A DNA stretch of 64,000 nt from an uncultured Acetatifactor sp. (GTDB taxonomy: Bacteria > Bacillota > Clostridia > Lachnospirales > Lachnospiraceae), in the NCBI GenBank assembly GCA_910587555.1, contig CAJULV010000018.1:7511-71510 (forward strand). Direction: 5' to 3'. The notes under the pieces were generated by a model. That model had not been told where the DNA came from and ran no database searches. It saw only the letters and a list, made by a program, of their open reading frames with translations. The translations under genes were made by a program, and so were the position numbers. Numbering within the stretch: position 1 is the first letter of the stretch; each line of letters opens with the position of its first letter. This document shows positions 18,448 through 27,703 of the stretch, in pieces.

Positions 18448-19713
18448 TTACTGCTTCAGGTATCCCCAGGGGGAGACATAGGAACCGTTCAGGCGTACGC
18501 TGAAATGAAGGTGGGGACCGGTAGAGCGTCCGGTGCTGCCCACGGCGGCGATGGTTTCCCCTTTCACGGTCATATCACCTTTCTGTACATATAATGCCGA
18601 TGCGTGCATGTAAATTGTATATAATCCATCCCCATGGTCTATCATAACATAATTGCCCATGGTAGCGCTATAGGAAGCTGCTACCACTTCGCCGTCATAG
18701 GCAGCATAGATGGCAGTGCCTTTCGGCGCCGCGAAATCCACACCGTTATGAAACTGCTGTACTCCAAGGGTAGGATGTATTCTGTTTCCATAGTCATCGG
18801 AAACCCGGGTATAAGTTGCCAGGGGAAACTTGAACATGCCGCCGTCATATTTCAGCACATCGCGATTCTCGGCAAGCAGTTTCTTCTTCTCCTCCGCCAC
18901 GGCAGCCTCCAAAAGCTTTATCTCCGCTTCCTGCGCCCTGATTTCCTCCTCGAATTCCCTGATAGCCTTTTCTTTATTGTGAATATCCGTCTCATAGCTG
19001 ACGATGTCATTTCTCTTCTGTTCTATCAGCTCTTCCAGATTGCGCTGCTCCGTCTCCACGGACGCCTTTGTCTCGTCCAGGATTTCCTTTTCCAGCTCCA
19101 ATTCGTCCTTACACAGCTGGACGTATTCCCTGGCTGCCCTGTAATCCTCAAACATCTGCTGGTCATAGGCAGCCATCTTCTGCACATACTCCATATTATT
19201 CAGGAAACTTCCGAAACTTTCGGCTTTCAGCATCATATCTACAATGCTCGGGGTTCCCGACTCATATACCAGCCTGATGTGAACTCCCATGTTGACCCGC
19301 TGTGTTTCTTCCCTCTCCACGGCTGCTGCCAGTTCCGCCTCCGTAACATGAATTTCATCTTCCTTGGCTTCAATTTCACGCTTCAGCTCGGCAATCTTCT
19401 CCTCAATCTGTTTCAGGCTGCTGTCCAGCGCCTCCACATAACTCTTCAGATTCTCCTTCTGTGCTTCCAGCTCCTTCTTGATTTCCCGTAAATCGCTCAA
19501 GCCGTCTTTCAGGCTCTCCTTCTCTTCTTTCTTCTGCGATATCTGCTTCTCTTTTTCTTTAATGCTGTCCGAGGTTATGGAGGAGGCGGAAACCGTGGAC
19601 ATGGCCGCGTCTCCCGCCTGCCAGCAGAAGGCCACAGCCAGTACAAGGCATAGGAAAACAGAAAAACGGGCAATATGAAATCTGTTAGGACGATTCGTGG
19701 GTTTCTTCTTCAT
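18448..19713 (-). CDS. FtsEX-associated murein hydrolase, coiled coil plus M23 peptidase
   Basis: A 421-residue exported protein. A basic N-terminus and hydrophobic segment (about 15-35) form a signal peptide. A long Glu/Lys-rich coiled coil (about 50-275) follows, then an M23 endopeptidase domain with the zinc motifs HNGVD and HLHF. Architecture and position right after ftsX match EnvC/PcsB-type hydrolases that FtsEX activates at the division septum. It should cut peptidoglycan cross-links during cell separation. The named partnership is inference from architecture and synteny. Confidence 0.92.
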   Translation of the reverse strand: MKKKPTNRPNRFHIARFSVFLCLVLAVAFCWQAGDAAMSTVSASSITSDSIKEKEKQISQKKEEKESLKDGLSDLREIKKELEAQKENLKSYVEALDSSLKQIEEKIAELKREIEAKEDEIHVTEAELAAAVEREETQRVNMGVHIRLVYESGTPSIVDMMLKAESFGSFLNNMEYVQKMAAYDQQMFEDYRAAREYVQLCKDELELEKEILDETKASVETEQRNLEELIEQKRNDIVSYETDIHNKEKAIREFEEEIRAQEAEIKLLEAAVAEEKKKLLAENRDVLKYDGGMFKFPLATYTRVSDDYGNRIHPTLGVQQFHNGVDFAAPKGTAIYAAYDGEVVAASYSATMGNYVMIDHGDGLYTIYMHASALYVQKGDMTVKGETIAAVGSTGRSTGPHLHFSVRLNGSYVSPWGYLKQ

Positions 19714-19796
19714 AAGCTCCTGACCTTACATATACAGTCGTTTCACAATCTGCGGCTGCTTCCCCAACCCGGACAAGCCGGAACCAAAATGATACG

Positions 19797-20747
19797 TTAT
19801 ACATGCAGATGCTTTCTGACCGTAGAAATACTGCCCAGAAAACCGATTCCAACTCCCACTGCCAGCGACAGCGGCGTCAGTACCCGGAACACCTCGTCCA
19901 CCGGCAGGAAATCCAGGAAAGTACTCAGTATGGAAAATCTCTCCGCAATATACGTCAATGCGTAATTATAGATATTGTATAGCAATCCCATGGGCAGCGC
20001 CGCTCCCAGCAGGCCGATCAGCATGCCTTCCAGCACAAATGGCGACCTGACGAAAAAATCTGTAGCACCGATATATTTCATGATATTAATCTCTTCAGAA
20101 CGAACGGAGATACCGATGGCAACCGTATTGCTGATCAGGAAGATGCTCACCGCAAGCAGCACGATAATGATCCCCATGGACACATAGGCAATCAGAAGGT
20201 TTGCACCGCTCAAAGTATCCGCCGTCAGGGCAGAATGGTTTACCCTGCGCACTTCCGGTATGGATTCCAGCCAGGTAACCAGCGCACTCTGCATGGATAC
20301 GTCACTGAGAAAAATCTCATAGCTGTGGTCACCCTTCAGGGGATTGTCCAGATACCCCATGGAATATACTTCAAAATTATCTCCGAACCTCTCCTGGGTA
20401 AACTTCTCCCATGCTTCCTCATCTGAAGTAAACTTCACATCCGAAACCTCCGCCCGGTTGGCTATCATCTGTCCGATCTCGGCAATCCGGTCGTCGGAGG
20501 GAATCATCCACTCCTCATGGCCTGCGCACTGGAGCTTATCGTTCTCGCTGTGAAAAAACACCGTTACGGAGACGCCCTCCTCCGCTTTCAGCACGATGCT
20601 CTGAAAATTCATCACTACCGCATAGAACAGGCCGAACAGGAACAGACAGGCGGAAATAGTCGCCACAGACGCAAGGGAATACCACTTGTTGCGGAATATA
20701 TTGACGAAACCCTGACGTATCGTATAAAGCAATGTACTAATCTTCAT
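19797..20747 (-). CDS. ftsX: Cell division protein FtsX
   Basis: A 316-residue FtsX permease-like protein. One membrane segment near the N-terminus is followed by a large extracellular loop (about 45-170), which binds the hydrolase partner in known systems. Three further segments complete the C-terminal half. I start at the ATG whose site GAGGGAGGGG lies inside the end of ftsE, so the genes overlap by 11 bases. Confidence 0.94.
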   Translation of the reverse strand: MKISTLLYTIRQGFVNIFRNKWYSLASVATISACLFLFGLFYAVVMNFQSIVLKAEEGVSVTVFFHSENDKLQCAGHEEWMIPSDDRIAEIGQMIANRAEVSDVKFTSDEEAWEKFTQERFGDNFEVYSMGYLDNPLKGDHSYEIFLSDVSMQSALVTWLESIPEVRRVNHSALTADTLSGANLLIAYVSMGIIIVLLAVSIFLISNTVAIGISVRSEEINIMKYIGATDFFVRSPFVLEGMLIGLLGAALPMGLLYNIYNYALTYIAERFSILSTFLDFLPVDEVFRVLTPLSLAVGVGIGFLGSISTVRKHLHV

Positions 20748-21480
20748 CGATATATTCCCCTCCCTCTTCATCGCTGATAATCACGCCCCGCCTCATGGTC
20801 ACCACACGCTTATGCATGGCATTGACAATCTCCCTGTTATGGGTAACCACCAGCACCGTGGTGCCGCTCCGGTTGATTTCCTCCAGAAGCATCATAATTT
20901 CCCAGGAATTCTTCGGGTCAAGATTACCTGTTGGCTCATCTGCCAGCAGAATGGCGGGCTTGTTCACCAGCGCCCTGGCCAGCGCCACCCTCTGCTGCTC
21001 GCCTCCGGACAGCTGATTCGTCTTCGCCTTATATTTTCCGGCCAGTCCCACCGTGGCCAGGATTGTGGGCACGTTTCTCCTGATTTCAATGGCGGGGGTC
21101 TCTATAATCCGCTGGGCAAAGGCAACGTTCTCATACACATTCCTGTCATTCAGCAGGCGGAAATCCTGGAATACCACCCCCAGATTGCGGCGGAATTTCG
21201 GAATCTGCCTGTGCTTCAGCTTCGCCAGGTCACTGCCCATCACATATACATTTCCGTTGGAAGCCGTCAATTCCCTCAGAAGAAGCCTTATCAGGGTGGA
21301 TTTGCCGGAGCCGCTGTCCCCTACGATAAATACAAATTCTCCTTTTCCTATTTTTAAAGTAATCCCATTGAGCGCCGGATTCCCTTTTGAATAGACCTTT
21401 GTCACATTATCCAGCCAGATAACGCCATTTTCTTCAATAAACTGTTCCCGTTTCCTCCACGACAGCTCCCGCTTGGTCAT
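20737..21480 (-). CDS. ftsE: Cell division ATP-binding protein FtsE
   Basis: A 247-residue ATPase with Walker A GDSGSGKST, signature LSGGEQQRVALARAL, Walker B ILLADEPTGNLDP and H loop VVTHNREIVNAM. An N-terminal stretch of about 18 residues is longer than usual FtsE. GGAGG precedes the ATG. It transmits ATP hydrolysis through FtsX to the M23 hydrolase encoded downstream. Confidence 0.95.
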   Translation of the reverse strand: MTKRELSWRKREQFIEENGVIWLDNVTKVYSKGNPALNGITLKIGKGEFVFIVGDSGSGKSTLIRLLLRELTASNGNVYVMGSDLAKLKHRQIPKFRRNLGVVFQDFRLLNDRNVYENVAFAQRIIETPAIEIRRNVPTILATVGLAGKYKAKTNQLSGGEQQRVALARALVNKPAILLADEPTGNLDPKNSWEIMMLLEEINRSGTTVLVVTHNREIVNAMHKRVVTMRRGVIISDEEGGEYIDED

Positions 21481-21633
21481 CGTTTTCCTCCATACTTAAT
21501 CAGCCGTTTCCGGCCTGTGTACTGCCGGGAATCCGCTGTCAATCATCTGTCTTACGGGAAGCAGCCTCTTCGCCTCCCATAAAAGGCGCATCCCTTTGCG
21601 CCGCATGCAACCACAGGAAGCCGCATTTGCTTC

Positions 21634-22719
21634 CTAATAGTCTATATTCTCCATATATTTCATGTATTTCACTACCATAAGCGCAATCTTAAAGGTAATG
21701 GCATCCTCAAATACCCGCAGATCCAGCCCCGTACTCTTCTGCAGCTTGTCAAGGCGGTAAACCAGCGTATTCCTGTGAATGAACAGCTGCCTGGATGTCT
21801 CGGACACATTCAGGCTGTTCTCAAAGAATTTATATATCGTCCCCAATGTCTCTTCGTCAAATTCGTCGGGACTCTTTCCGCCGAAAATCTCGCGGATAAA
21901 CATCTTGCACAGCGGGATTGGCAGCTGGTAAATCAGGCGCCCGATGCCCAGCTCGCTGTACGCAATGATCTCCCTGTCCTGGAAAAAGATTTTCCCCACA
22001 TCCAGGGCCATCTTTGCTTCCTTATAGGAGCGGCTGACCTCCTTGATCTCCTGTACTACAGAACCGTAGGCAATGCGGGTATCCCTGACACCCTCCTTCT
22101 TCAGAAAATGCCAGAGCTGTCTTGCCGTTTTTTCCATTTCCTTCATGGCATCCCCGTCTGACAGTTCTTTGACGATAATCACATTATTCTCGTCCACTTC
22201 CGTGACAAAATCCTTGCTGCTGCCGTTGAAAAATGTCCTTGCCATATCCAGCACATTGCTGTCGCGCCCTCCCGCAGACTCCGCAATCAGAACCGCCCGG
22301 GGCATATCGGTCTGGATATGCAGCCTCTTGGAACGGCTGTAGATATCTACCAGCAGCAGATTATCCAAAAGCAGGTTCTTGATAAAATTGTCCTTATCCA
22401 GGCGTTCCTTGTAGGCTATCAGCAGGTTCTGAATCTGAAATGCCGCCATCTTCCCGACGGTATATACATCCTCCCCGGCGGCGCCGGCCACAAGCACATA
22501 TTCCAGCTGCTGGTCATCAAACACTTTAAAAAACTGGTACCCCTGTATCTCCTGGGAATCCGCCGGCGAGGCGGCAAATTCTGCCACGCTCCTGCCGATA
22601 CTGTTCATGTCAGTGGTAGAGGCGACTTCTTTACCGTCCACATCCATAACACAAAATTCGACGCGGGCAATGTTCTTCAGTCCCTCAATTGTGTTCTGTA
22701 AAATTTGATTTGATATCAT
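21634..22719 (-). CDS. CdaR-family transcriptional regulator
   Basis: A 361-residue regulator. The N-terminal 125 residues resemble the sugar-diacid recognition domain of CdaR (NQILQNTIEGLKNIARVEFCVMD...). The C-terminus is a PucR-type helix-turn-helix ending FFENSLNVSETSRQLFIHRNTLVYRLDKLQ. The ATG at 22719 follows AAAGGAG; the open frame upstream lacks a site. A small palindrome at 22826 may be its operator. The inducer is unknown; carbohydrate diacids are the family norm. Confidence 0.87.
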   Translation of the reverse strand: MISNQILQNTIEGLKNIARVEFCVMDVDGKEVASTTDMNSIGRSVAEFAASPADSQEIQGYQFFKVFDDQQLEYVLVAGAAGEDVYTVGKMAAFQIQNLLIAYKERLDKDNFIKNLLLDNLLLVDIYSRSKRLHIQTDMPRAVLIAESAGGRDSNVLDMARTFFNGSSKDFVTEVDENNVIIVKELSDGDAMKEMEKTARQLWHFLKKEGVRDTRIAYGSVVQEIKEVSRSYKEAKMALDVGKIFFQDREIIAYSELGIGRLIYQLPIPLCKMFIREIFGGKSPDEFDEETLGTIYKFFENSLNVSETSRQLFIHRNTLVYRLDKLQKSTGLDLRVFEDAITFKIALMVVKYMKYMENIDY

Positions 22720-22825
22720 ATCCCCACTCCTTTTGCTGTGACAGGAGTCGCCCTGCAGCCCCTGTAATCGGTTTACCGGCGCAAAAGACACGCCCCAACG
22801 GAAATCATTCGTACCAATTTCATCT

Positions 22826-22844
22826 CTGTACTACAAATGTACAG
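22826..22844. promoter_or_regulatory. Inverted repeat upstream of the CdaR-type regulator
   Basis: CTGTAC, 7 bases, GTACAG, about 107 bases before the regulator start. The size suits a dimeric regulator; autoregulation is a guess. Confidence 0.3.
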
Positions 22845-22884
22845 AAAATACGCAAAAAAAGCAATAGGATTTTATGATTTTTCA

Positions 22885-22926
22885 CAAAAAAACCACCTGG
22901 AAGATATCAATCAGGCAGTTTTTTCA
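22885..22926. terminator. Terminator downstream of the YjfB-like gene
   Basis: A 9-pair stem (two G-U pairs) between AACCACCTG and CAGGCAGTT, flanked by runs of A on the left and T on the right. It would stop minus-strand transcription from 23011 and could also work on the plus strand. Confidence 0.65.
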
Positions 22927-23010
22927 TCAAATTTGCTGTACTTCATCCACAAAACACCTTTCGAAACGGAATCCCAGACGGAAATACAAATTTTCAGCGT
23001 AACCGCCCAT

Positions 23011-23199
23011 TCAAAGGCGTATGTCAATATTGGACCCTACATTGGGGTTCACACTCAGCTCCATGGCTGAATCCATCATCTGCACAAGCCCCTCGCCAAG
23101 GGCTTCGCTGGTATCCATCGCCTTGCTCAGGACGGCCGTCCCGATCTGCGACATATCGGAAATATGCGCCAAAGCCATTGATAAACCTGCAACATCCAT
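23011..23199 (-). CDS. YjfB-like small protein (putative motility family)
   Basis: A 62-residue peptide beginning MDVAGLSMALAHISDMSQIGT, with AVLSKAMDTSEALGEGLVQMM following. This is the standard pattern of the YjfB family of Firmicutes, sometimes labelled motility-related. GGGAGGTGG precedes the chosen ATG. It is monocistronic, with its own terminator. The family's biochemical role is not established. Confidence 0.85.
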   Translation of the reverse strand: MDVAGLSMALAHISDMSQIGTAVLSKAMDTSEALGEGLVQMMDSAMELSVNPNVGSNIDIRL

Positions 23200-23335
23200 A
23201 ATGCCACCTCCCATATCCGGTACTGTGGGGCAGTGAGGGGTACCGTTTTTCCCTCCCTCTGCCCGCTGTTTTATTCTATCATAACCGCGTACGCTTTACC
23301 AGTGCTTCACACAATTTTCATTTTTCTTAATATTT

Positions 23336-24175
23336 TCAGCCGTTTTTCTGTATGCCGTGTTCCTTGATTTCTATTTTCCTCTCCTTCAGCAGCCTGCCCA
23401 CCGCACGCTTGAACTCGTTCTTGCTCATGCCGGTCTCCTGCTTGATGCGCTCCGGTGCCGCCTTGTCCGTAAAGGGCAGGAAGCCTCCCTGCTTCTCCAG
23501 CAAATCCAGAATCTTCCCGGCATCCTTATCCATCTGGATATACGCCTTATCCCGAACCCCCAGCGTCAGTTTGCCGTCCTCCCGCACCTGGATCACCCGG
23601 GCCGTCACATCCCTGCCCAGTTCCACATCGCCGTAAAGCTCTTTCCTGGGAATCAGCGCGGAGTACAGATTGTCCACCGCTACAAAAGCGCCGAAATTGT
23701 CGCTCATCTCATAGACGCGCCCGGTAACCCTGTCCTCCCGGCTGTATGGGCTGTCCGTGCGCAGATTGTCGTAGACATTCATGGTGGCGCAGAGCCTGCT
23801 GCTCTTATCTATGTAAAGAGATACCAGCACCCTGTCTCCCTGGTTCACGCTGCCCCGCTGCTGCTTAAAGGGAAGCAGCAAATCCTTCTCCAGCCCCCAG
23901 TCCAGGAAAGCGCCGATCTTTCCAACCTGCGCCACGGTAAGCTCCGCCACCTGTCCCATCTGCAGCTTCGGCTCCCTGACAGTGGCAATCACCCTGTCCT
24001 TGGAATCACGGTATATAAATGCCGAAATAACATCCCCGATCTTCGCGCCCTCCGGCACCTGCCGCTTCGGCAGAAGCACCCTGTCCTCTGCTTCCTCCTG
24101 GGAAACCGCAAGATATACGCCAAAGTCCACTTCCTTTACAATTACCAGTTCCTGTGTCTCGCCCAAACGAATCAT
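23336..24175 (-). CDS. CvfB-like S1 RNA-binding protein
   Basis: A 279-residue protein with consecutive S1/OB modules (about 1-60, 65-130 and 145-210) and a C-terminal winged helix (GFLPFTDKAAPERIKQETGMSKNEFKRAVGRLL). This is the layout of CvfB/YitL, an RNA-binding regulator of virulence and metabolism genes in Firmicutes. The ATG at 24175 follows GGAGAAG. Confidence 0.9.
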   Translation of the reverse strand: MIRLGETQELVIVKEVDFGVYLAVSQEEAEDRVLLPKRQVPEGAKIGDVISAFIYRDSKDRVIATVREPKLQMGQVAELTVAQVGKIGAFLDWGLEKDLLLPFKQQRGSVNQGDRVLVSLYIDKSSRLCATMNVYDNLRTDSPYSREDRVTGRVYEMSDNFGAFVAVDNLYSALIPRKELYGDVELGRDVTARVIQVREDGKLTLGVRDKAYIQMDKDAGKILDLLEKQGGFLPFTDKAAPERIKQETGMSKNEFKRAVGRLLKERKIEIKEHGIQKNG

Positions 24176-24280
24176 ATCACTTCTCCATTTCAAATCCTGC
24201 TTTATCTCTATACTGCCATTCCGCCCGGCTCCGGCACGGACACTCGCTGCTCCGCAGTCAAACGAGACTGTCTCGTCCCC

Positions 24281-24997
24281 TCAGGCGCCCGGCTCCCGCA
24301 TAAATTCGACAATGGTGCAGGTCTTCCCCGTCTCCTCCCCCAGCACCACTACTACACTCTCGTCTTCTACTGCCACCGTGGGTATCAGCACCTCGTCAAG
24401 AAACGCCTGCTTCTTATACTCCGCCCGAACCTGCTTTATCGGAAACCCGTCGGGCAGATACTCCATAGCCATCTGGATAAACTGCTGGTTATTAACATGG
24501 TGGTTGGTGTCCAGATGGTGCGCCTTCACTACCAGCGGCGCCCTTGCTTCGCCGCCCGCCGGAACGGCTATCCTGCGGGGCGCATAGTCCATTTCCAGCC
24601 TTTCCTCCAGCCTGTATCCCTCCAGCATATTCCGCGGGACCGCCCTTGGCTTTCCGGTGTCCGTATCCAGCAGGCTCCAGAGGGAATTGGCCTTCGCAAT
24701 ATAATTTCCCGCCTCATCCAGCATGGCAAAATTCCGATACCCCAGAAATCCTTTCATATCATAGGGCAGCGTACCCACCGTCACCCGCTCGCACAGCCGT
24801 GGATACCGCTCCACAACTATCTGCCAGGAGGACAGCACCCACACCAGATGCGCCTCCTGCAGGCACTCCACCCCCAGTCCCAGGTCCTCCGACTGAAAAG
24901 TGGAGCAGTCCTGAAAATAATTGATCAGGGAAGCCATGGCAAGCTTCCCGTCACTGTCCGTCTCACTGTATCTGATTCTGCTCTCAAAGGTATACAT
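24281..24997 (-). CDS. Acyl-ACP thioesterase (FatA/FatB family)
   Basis: A 238-residue double hot-dog thioesterase. The first domain contains WSLLDTDTGKPRAVP. The second domain carries the catalytic region HLDTNHHVNNQQF, with the Asn and His typical of bacterial acyl-ACP thioesterases. It would release fatty acids from acyl carrier protein in the cytoplasm. The ATG at 24997 is preceded by AAGGAT. It lies close to the CPBP protease and CvfB genes on the same strand. Confidence 0.9.
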   Translation of the reverse strand: MYTFESRIRYSETDSDGKLAMASLINYFQDCSTFQSEDLGLGVECLQEAHLVWVLSSWQIVVERYPRLCERVTVGTLPYDMKGFLGYRNFAMLDEAGNYIAKANSLWSLLDTDTGKPRAVPRNMLEGYRLEERLEMDYAPRRIAVPAGGEARAPLVVKAHHLDTNHHVNNQQFIQMAMEYLPDGFPIKQVRAEYKKQAFLDEVLIPTVAVEDESVVVVLGEETGKTCTIVEFMREPGA

Positions 24998-25029
24998 CCG
25001 CAAATCCTTCTTCCCGCCTACATCCGTCC

Positions 25030-26106
25030 TCACACGAACAGCTGTATGATAATCATGGCAATCCAGAACACGCAGTAGAGTACCATGCCCGCATTCCATA
25101 TCATGGTTCCGAAACGCTTTCCCCTGGGGATTGCCACACTGCCTTTCTCCAATACAAACTTACGTTTCACCAAGCTTACAATCAGAAGCACGGCTCCGGC
25201 TATCATCATGGCCATCACAAACACCCCGAACGCGGCATACGCCATAATGCCCGCCAGATTTTCCTGTGCATAGGCCATCAGGGAAACCATGTCTCCGCCT
25301 GCCATCGCCCTGGCATACTCATCCAGGTCGATCATCCGCAGAAGCCCGGAAGAAACCACGCCGCCCACAAAGTTGATCATCATATGGAGCGCAATGGTAA
25401 TTTTGATGTTGCCTGTCTTCACATACAGGAACGCCAGAAACATTCCCAGCGAACATGCATATACAAACTGGTTCAGGTTTCCGTGGAACAGCCCGAACAT
25501 AAGTCCCGACATAATGACCGCGGCCCCCTGTCCATAGCGGACGGTCCTGTCCACAATCAGTTTGCGGAAAACAAATTCTTCCATAATCGGCGCGCAGATA
25601 ACCATATAGAGTACTACCGTCCACATGCTCACGGACTGGGTCACATTCAGGACCTGGTTCTGCACCGTCCCGCCTTTCAGCGCACCGATCAGCGTCGTTA
25701 TCAGATTTCCCGCAAGATTTGATATATATACGATGGCAAAGCACATGATGACGGCAACCACGAAAGAACCGGGCTTGATGGAACGCCGCTCCACCGTTTC
25801 CCTCGGAATCATCCGCACCAGCAATATGAGTACCGGCATCCCGATAAGATACATGGGCAGTATGGATACCATCAGCGCAAAATTGCCGTCTTCCATCCAT
25901 TCCGGCTTCAGCAGCTGAAGCAATGTTATCGGAATCAGCTGCACCGCGTAGATCACGATGGTTCCCAGGATAAACATCCCGCCCAGCCGGGAAAAATGCC
26001 TCCTGGCTTCCTTTATTTCCTCCGGACCGGCCTGTACCGGCCCACCGGGCACTCCTCCCCGGCCGTCCTGATATTCCGCCGTTGAAAACCCGTTCATACC
26101 ATCCAT
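25030..26106 (-). CDS. CPBP-family intramembrane metalloprotease
   Basis: A 358-residue membrane protein with about eight hydrophobic segments. The CPBP motifs are present: EEFVFRKL, FGLFHGN and ALHMMINF. A hydrophilic 45-residue N-terminus precedes the first segment. AGCGAGG fits the ATG at 26106 better than the GTG three codons upstream. Family members cleave within membranes or process peptides; substrate unknown. Confidence 0.88.
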   Translation of the reverse strand: MDGMNGFSTAEYQDGRGGVPGGPVQAGPEEIKEARRHFSRLGGMFILGTIVIYAVQLIPITLLQLLKPEWMEDGNFALMVSILPMYLIGMPVLILLVRMIPRETVERRSIKPGSFVVAVIMCFAIVYISNLAGNLITTLIGALKGGTVQNQVLNVTQSVSMWTVVLYMVICAPIMEEFVFRKLIVDRTVRYGQGAAVIMSGLMFGLFHGNLNQFVYACSLGMFLAFLYVKTGNIKITIALHMMINFVGGVVSSGLLRMIDLDEYARAMAGGDMVSLMAYAQENLAGIMAYAAFGVFVMAMMIAGAVLLIVSLVKRKFVLEKGSVAIPRGKRFGTMIWNAGMVLYCVFWIAMIIIQLFV

Positions 26107-26209
26107 ATTTGACACCTCGCTTTCCCTTCCGAATCTTTTTTAGTTTATCACAAATAATGACATTTGTATAGCGATTTTGCGCCTCCGGCAGACGAAACTC
26201 AAAAAAGTA

Positions 26210-26238
26210 TTGTGTATTTCCGTCAAAAAGACTATAAT
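26210..26238 (+). promoter_or_regulatory. Promoter of the potassium-uptake operon
   Basis: TTGTGT, 17 bases, then TATAAT (26233-26238). It directs transcription toward the TrkH-type gene at 26318, giving a leader of about 75 bases that contains a short terminator-like hairpin. Confidence 0.55.
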
Positions 26239-26252
26239 GAGGTACGGATGGC

Positions 26253-26275
26253 AAAAGCGCATATTCCGCTTTTTT
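26253..26275 (+). promoter_or_regulatory. Terminator-like hairpin in the trkH leader
   Basis: AAAAGCG, 7-base loop, CGCTTTT followed by two further T. It lies between the promoter and the start codon, so it may act as an attenuator; the stem is short. Confidence 0.35.
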
Positions 26276-26317
26276 CATTACTATTAAGGAAAGCTTGCAG
26301 TCATGCGGTAGCGTACT

Positions 26318-27670
26318 ATGAAAAGACGTAAACTCACAACTACAGTAATCATCATGTTGGGCTTTCTCATCGGCGCCCTTCTGGGAACGCTCTGCCTCCT
26401 GCTCCCTTTCAGTACCAGGCCGGGGCAGCATATTGATTCCCTGGACGCCCTGTTTGTGGCCATGTCCGGCATCTGCGTCACAGGGCTGTCAACCGTCAAT
26501 ATCGGCCAGACCTTTTCCGCTTTCGGGCAGGTAATTCTCCTGCTGCTCATCCAGCTGGGGGGACTCGGTATCGTAACCTTTACCACTTTGGTCCTGTGCA
26601 TCTTCCGCCGCCGGATTACCCTGTCTGACAGGATGCTGATTCAGAGTGCCTACAATCTGGATACGCTGTCCGGGCTTGTGAAATTAACCATACATGTGCT
26701 GAAGGCGACCCTCCTCCTGGAAGGCCTGGGCGCTGTCGGCTACTCCCTTGTCTTCATTCCTGAATACGGGCTGAAGGGAATCTGGTACAGCATTTTTCAC
26801 GCCGTATCCGCTTTCTGCAATGCCGGAATCGACCTTCTGGGCGGCAACAGCTTCTGCGGATACAGGGAAAACATCATCATAAATTTCACCACAATCTTCC
26901 TGATCATTGTCAGCGGCCTGGGCTTCCCGGTATACTGGGAAATCCTGCGTACCCTGCGCCCCCGCCGGCATGCGGGAAGGGACACCTATATCCGCAAAAT
27001 GAACCTTCATACCAAAATCGTCCTCCTGGCAACGCTGTTCCTGGTACTTGCCGGTACGATTCTGACGCTTGTGCTGGAATATGACAATCCGGATACCCTG
27101 GGAAACCTGAGTCTGCCCGGAAAACTGACGGCATCGCTTTTCCAGTCCGTCACCCTGAGAACAGCCGGATTTGCCACCATTCCGCAGGAAGCCTTCCGCC
27201 CCGCCTCCTGCCTGGTATATCTGATCCTTATGTTCATCGGCGGCTCCCCTGCCGGAACGGCGGGCGGCGTCAAGACCGTAACCCTTGTCCTGATGCTTGC
27301 CTCCATGTTTGCCAATATCAGGGGCAGGAAAGACGTTACCGTCATGCGGAGAAAGATTGCCGACGACACCATACGCAGATGTGTGGCCATTATCACTTTC
27401 AGTTTTTCCGTGCTGATACTGCTGACCGCGGCGCTGCTGGCTGTCCAGCACAGTGATTTTCTGGACACCTTATATGAAATGACCTCTGCCATTGCCACCG
27501 TAGGCCTGTCAAGAGGGCTTACAGGCGTGCTGTGTCCGGCGGGAAAGCTGATTGTCACGCTCACCATGTACCTGGGCAGAATCGGTCCCATCACGCTGGC
27601 GCTGGCCTTCAACAGCCGCAGCGCCCCCGGAAACGTGTCGTGTGCGGAGAGCAGGGTCATCATCGGATAG
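26318..27670 (+). CDS. Potassium uptake membrane subunit, TrkH/KtrB family
   Basis: A 450-residue K+ transporter subunit with four membrane-pore-membrane repeats. Selectivity-filter type segments appear as SGICVTGLS, FCNAGIDLLGG, LRTAGFATI and IATVGLSRGL. The motif GGSPAGTAGGVKT is a hallmark of the family. The ribosome site before the ATG is weak, and the leader holds a small hairpin. It pairs with the RCK-domain protein directly downstream. Confidence 0.93.
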   Translation: MKRRKLTTTVIIMLGFLIGALLGTLCLLLPFSTRPGQHIDSLDALFVAMSGICVTGLSTVNIGQTFSAFGQVILLLLIQLGGLGIVTFTTLVLCIFRRRITLSDRMLIQSAYNLDTLSGLVKLTIHVLKATLLLEGLGAVGYSLVFIPEYGLKGIWYSIFHAVSAFCNAGIDLLGGNSFCGYRENIIINFTTIFLIIVSGLGFPVYWEILRTLRPRRHAGRDTYIRKMNLHTKIVLLATLFLVLAGTILTLVLEYDNPDTLGNLSLPGKLTASLFQSVTLRTAGFATIPQEAFRPASCLVYLILMFIGGSPAGTAGGVKTVTLVLMLASMFANIRGRKDVTVMRRKIADDTIRRCVAIITFSFSVLILLTAALLAVQHSDFLDTLYEMTSAIATVGLSRGLTGVLCPAGKLIVTLTMYLGRIGPITLALAFNSRSAPGNVSCAESRVIIG

Positions 27671-27703
27671 TGTGGAAAACAACCAAATTTGAGGAGAAAC
27701 GTC

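Noticed and set aside
21615..21635. Hairpin AGGAAGC/GCTTCCT after the CdaR-type gene as a terminator
   Set aside because: Seven pairs with no T run following on the minus strand, so the evidence is too weak.
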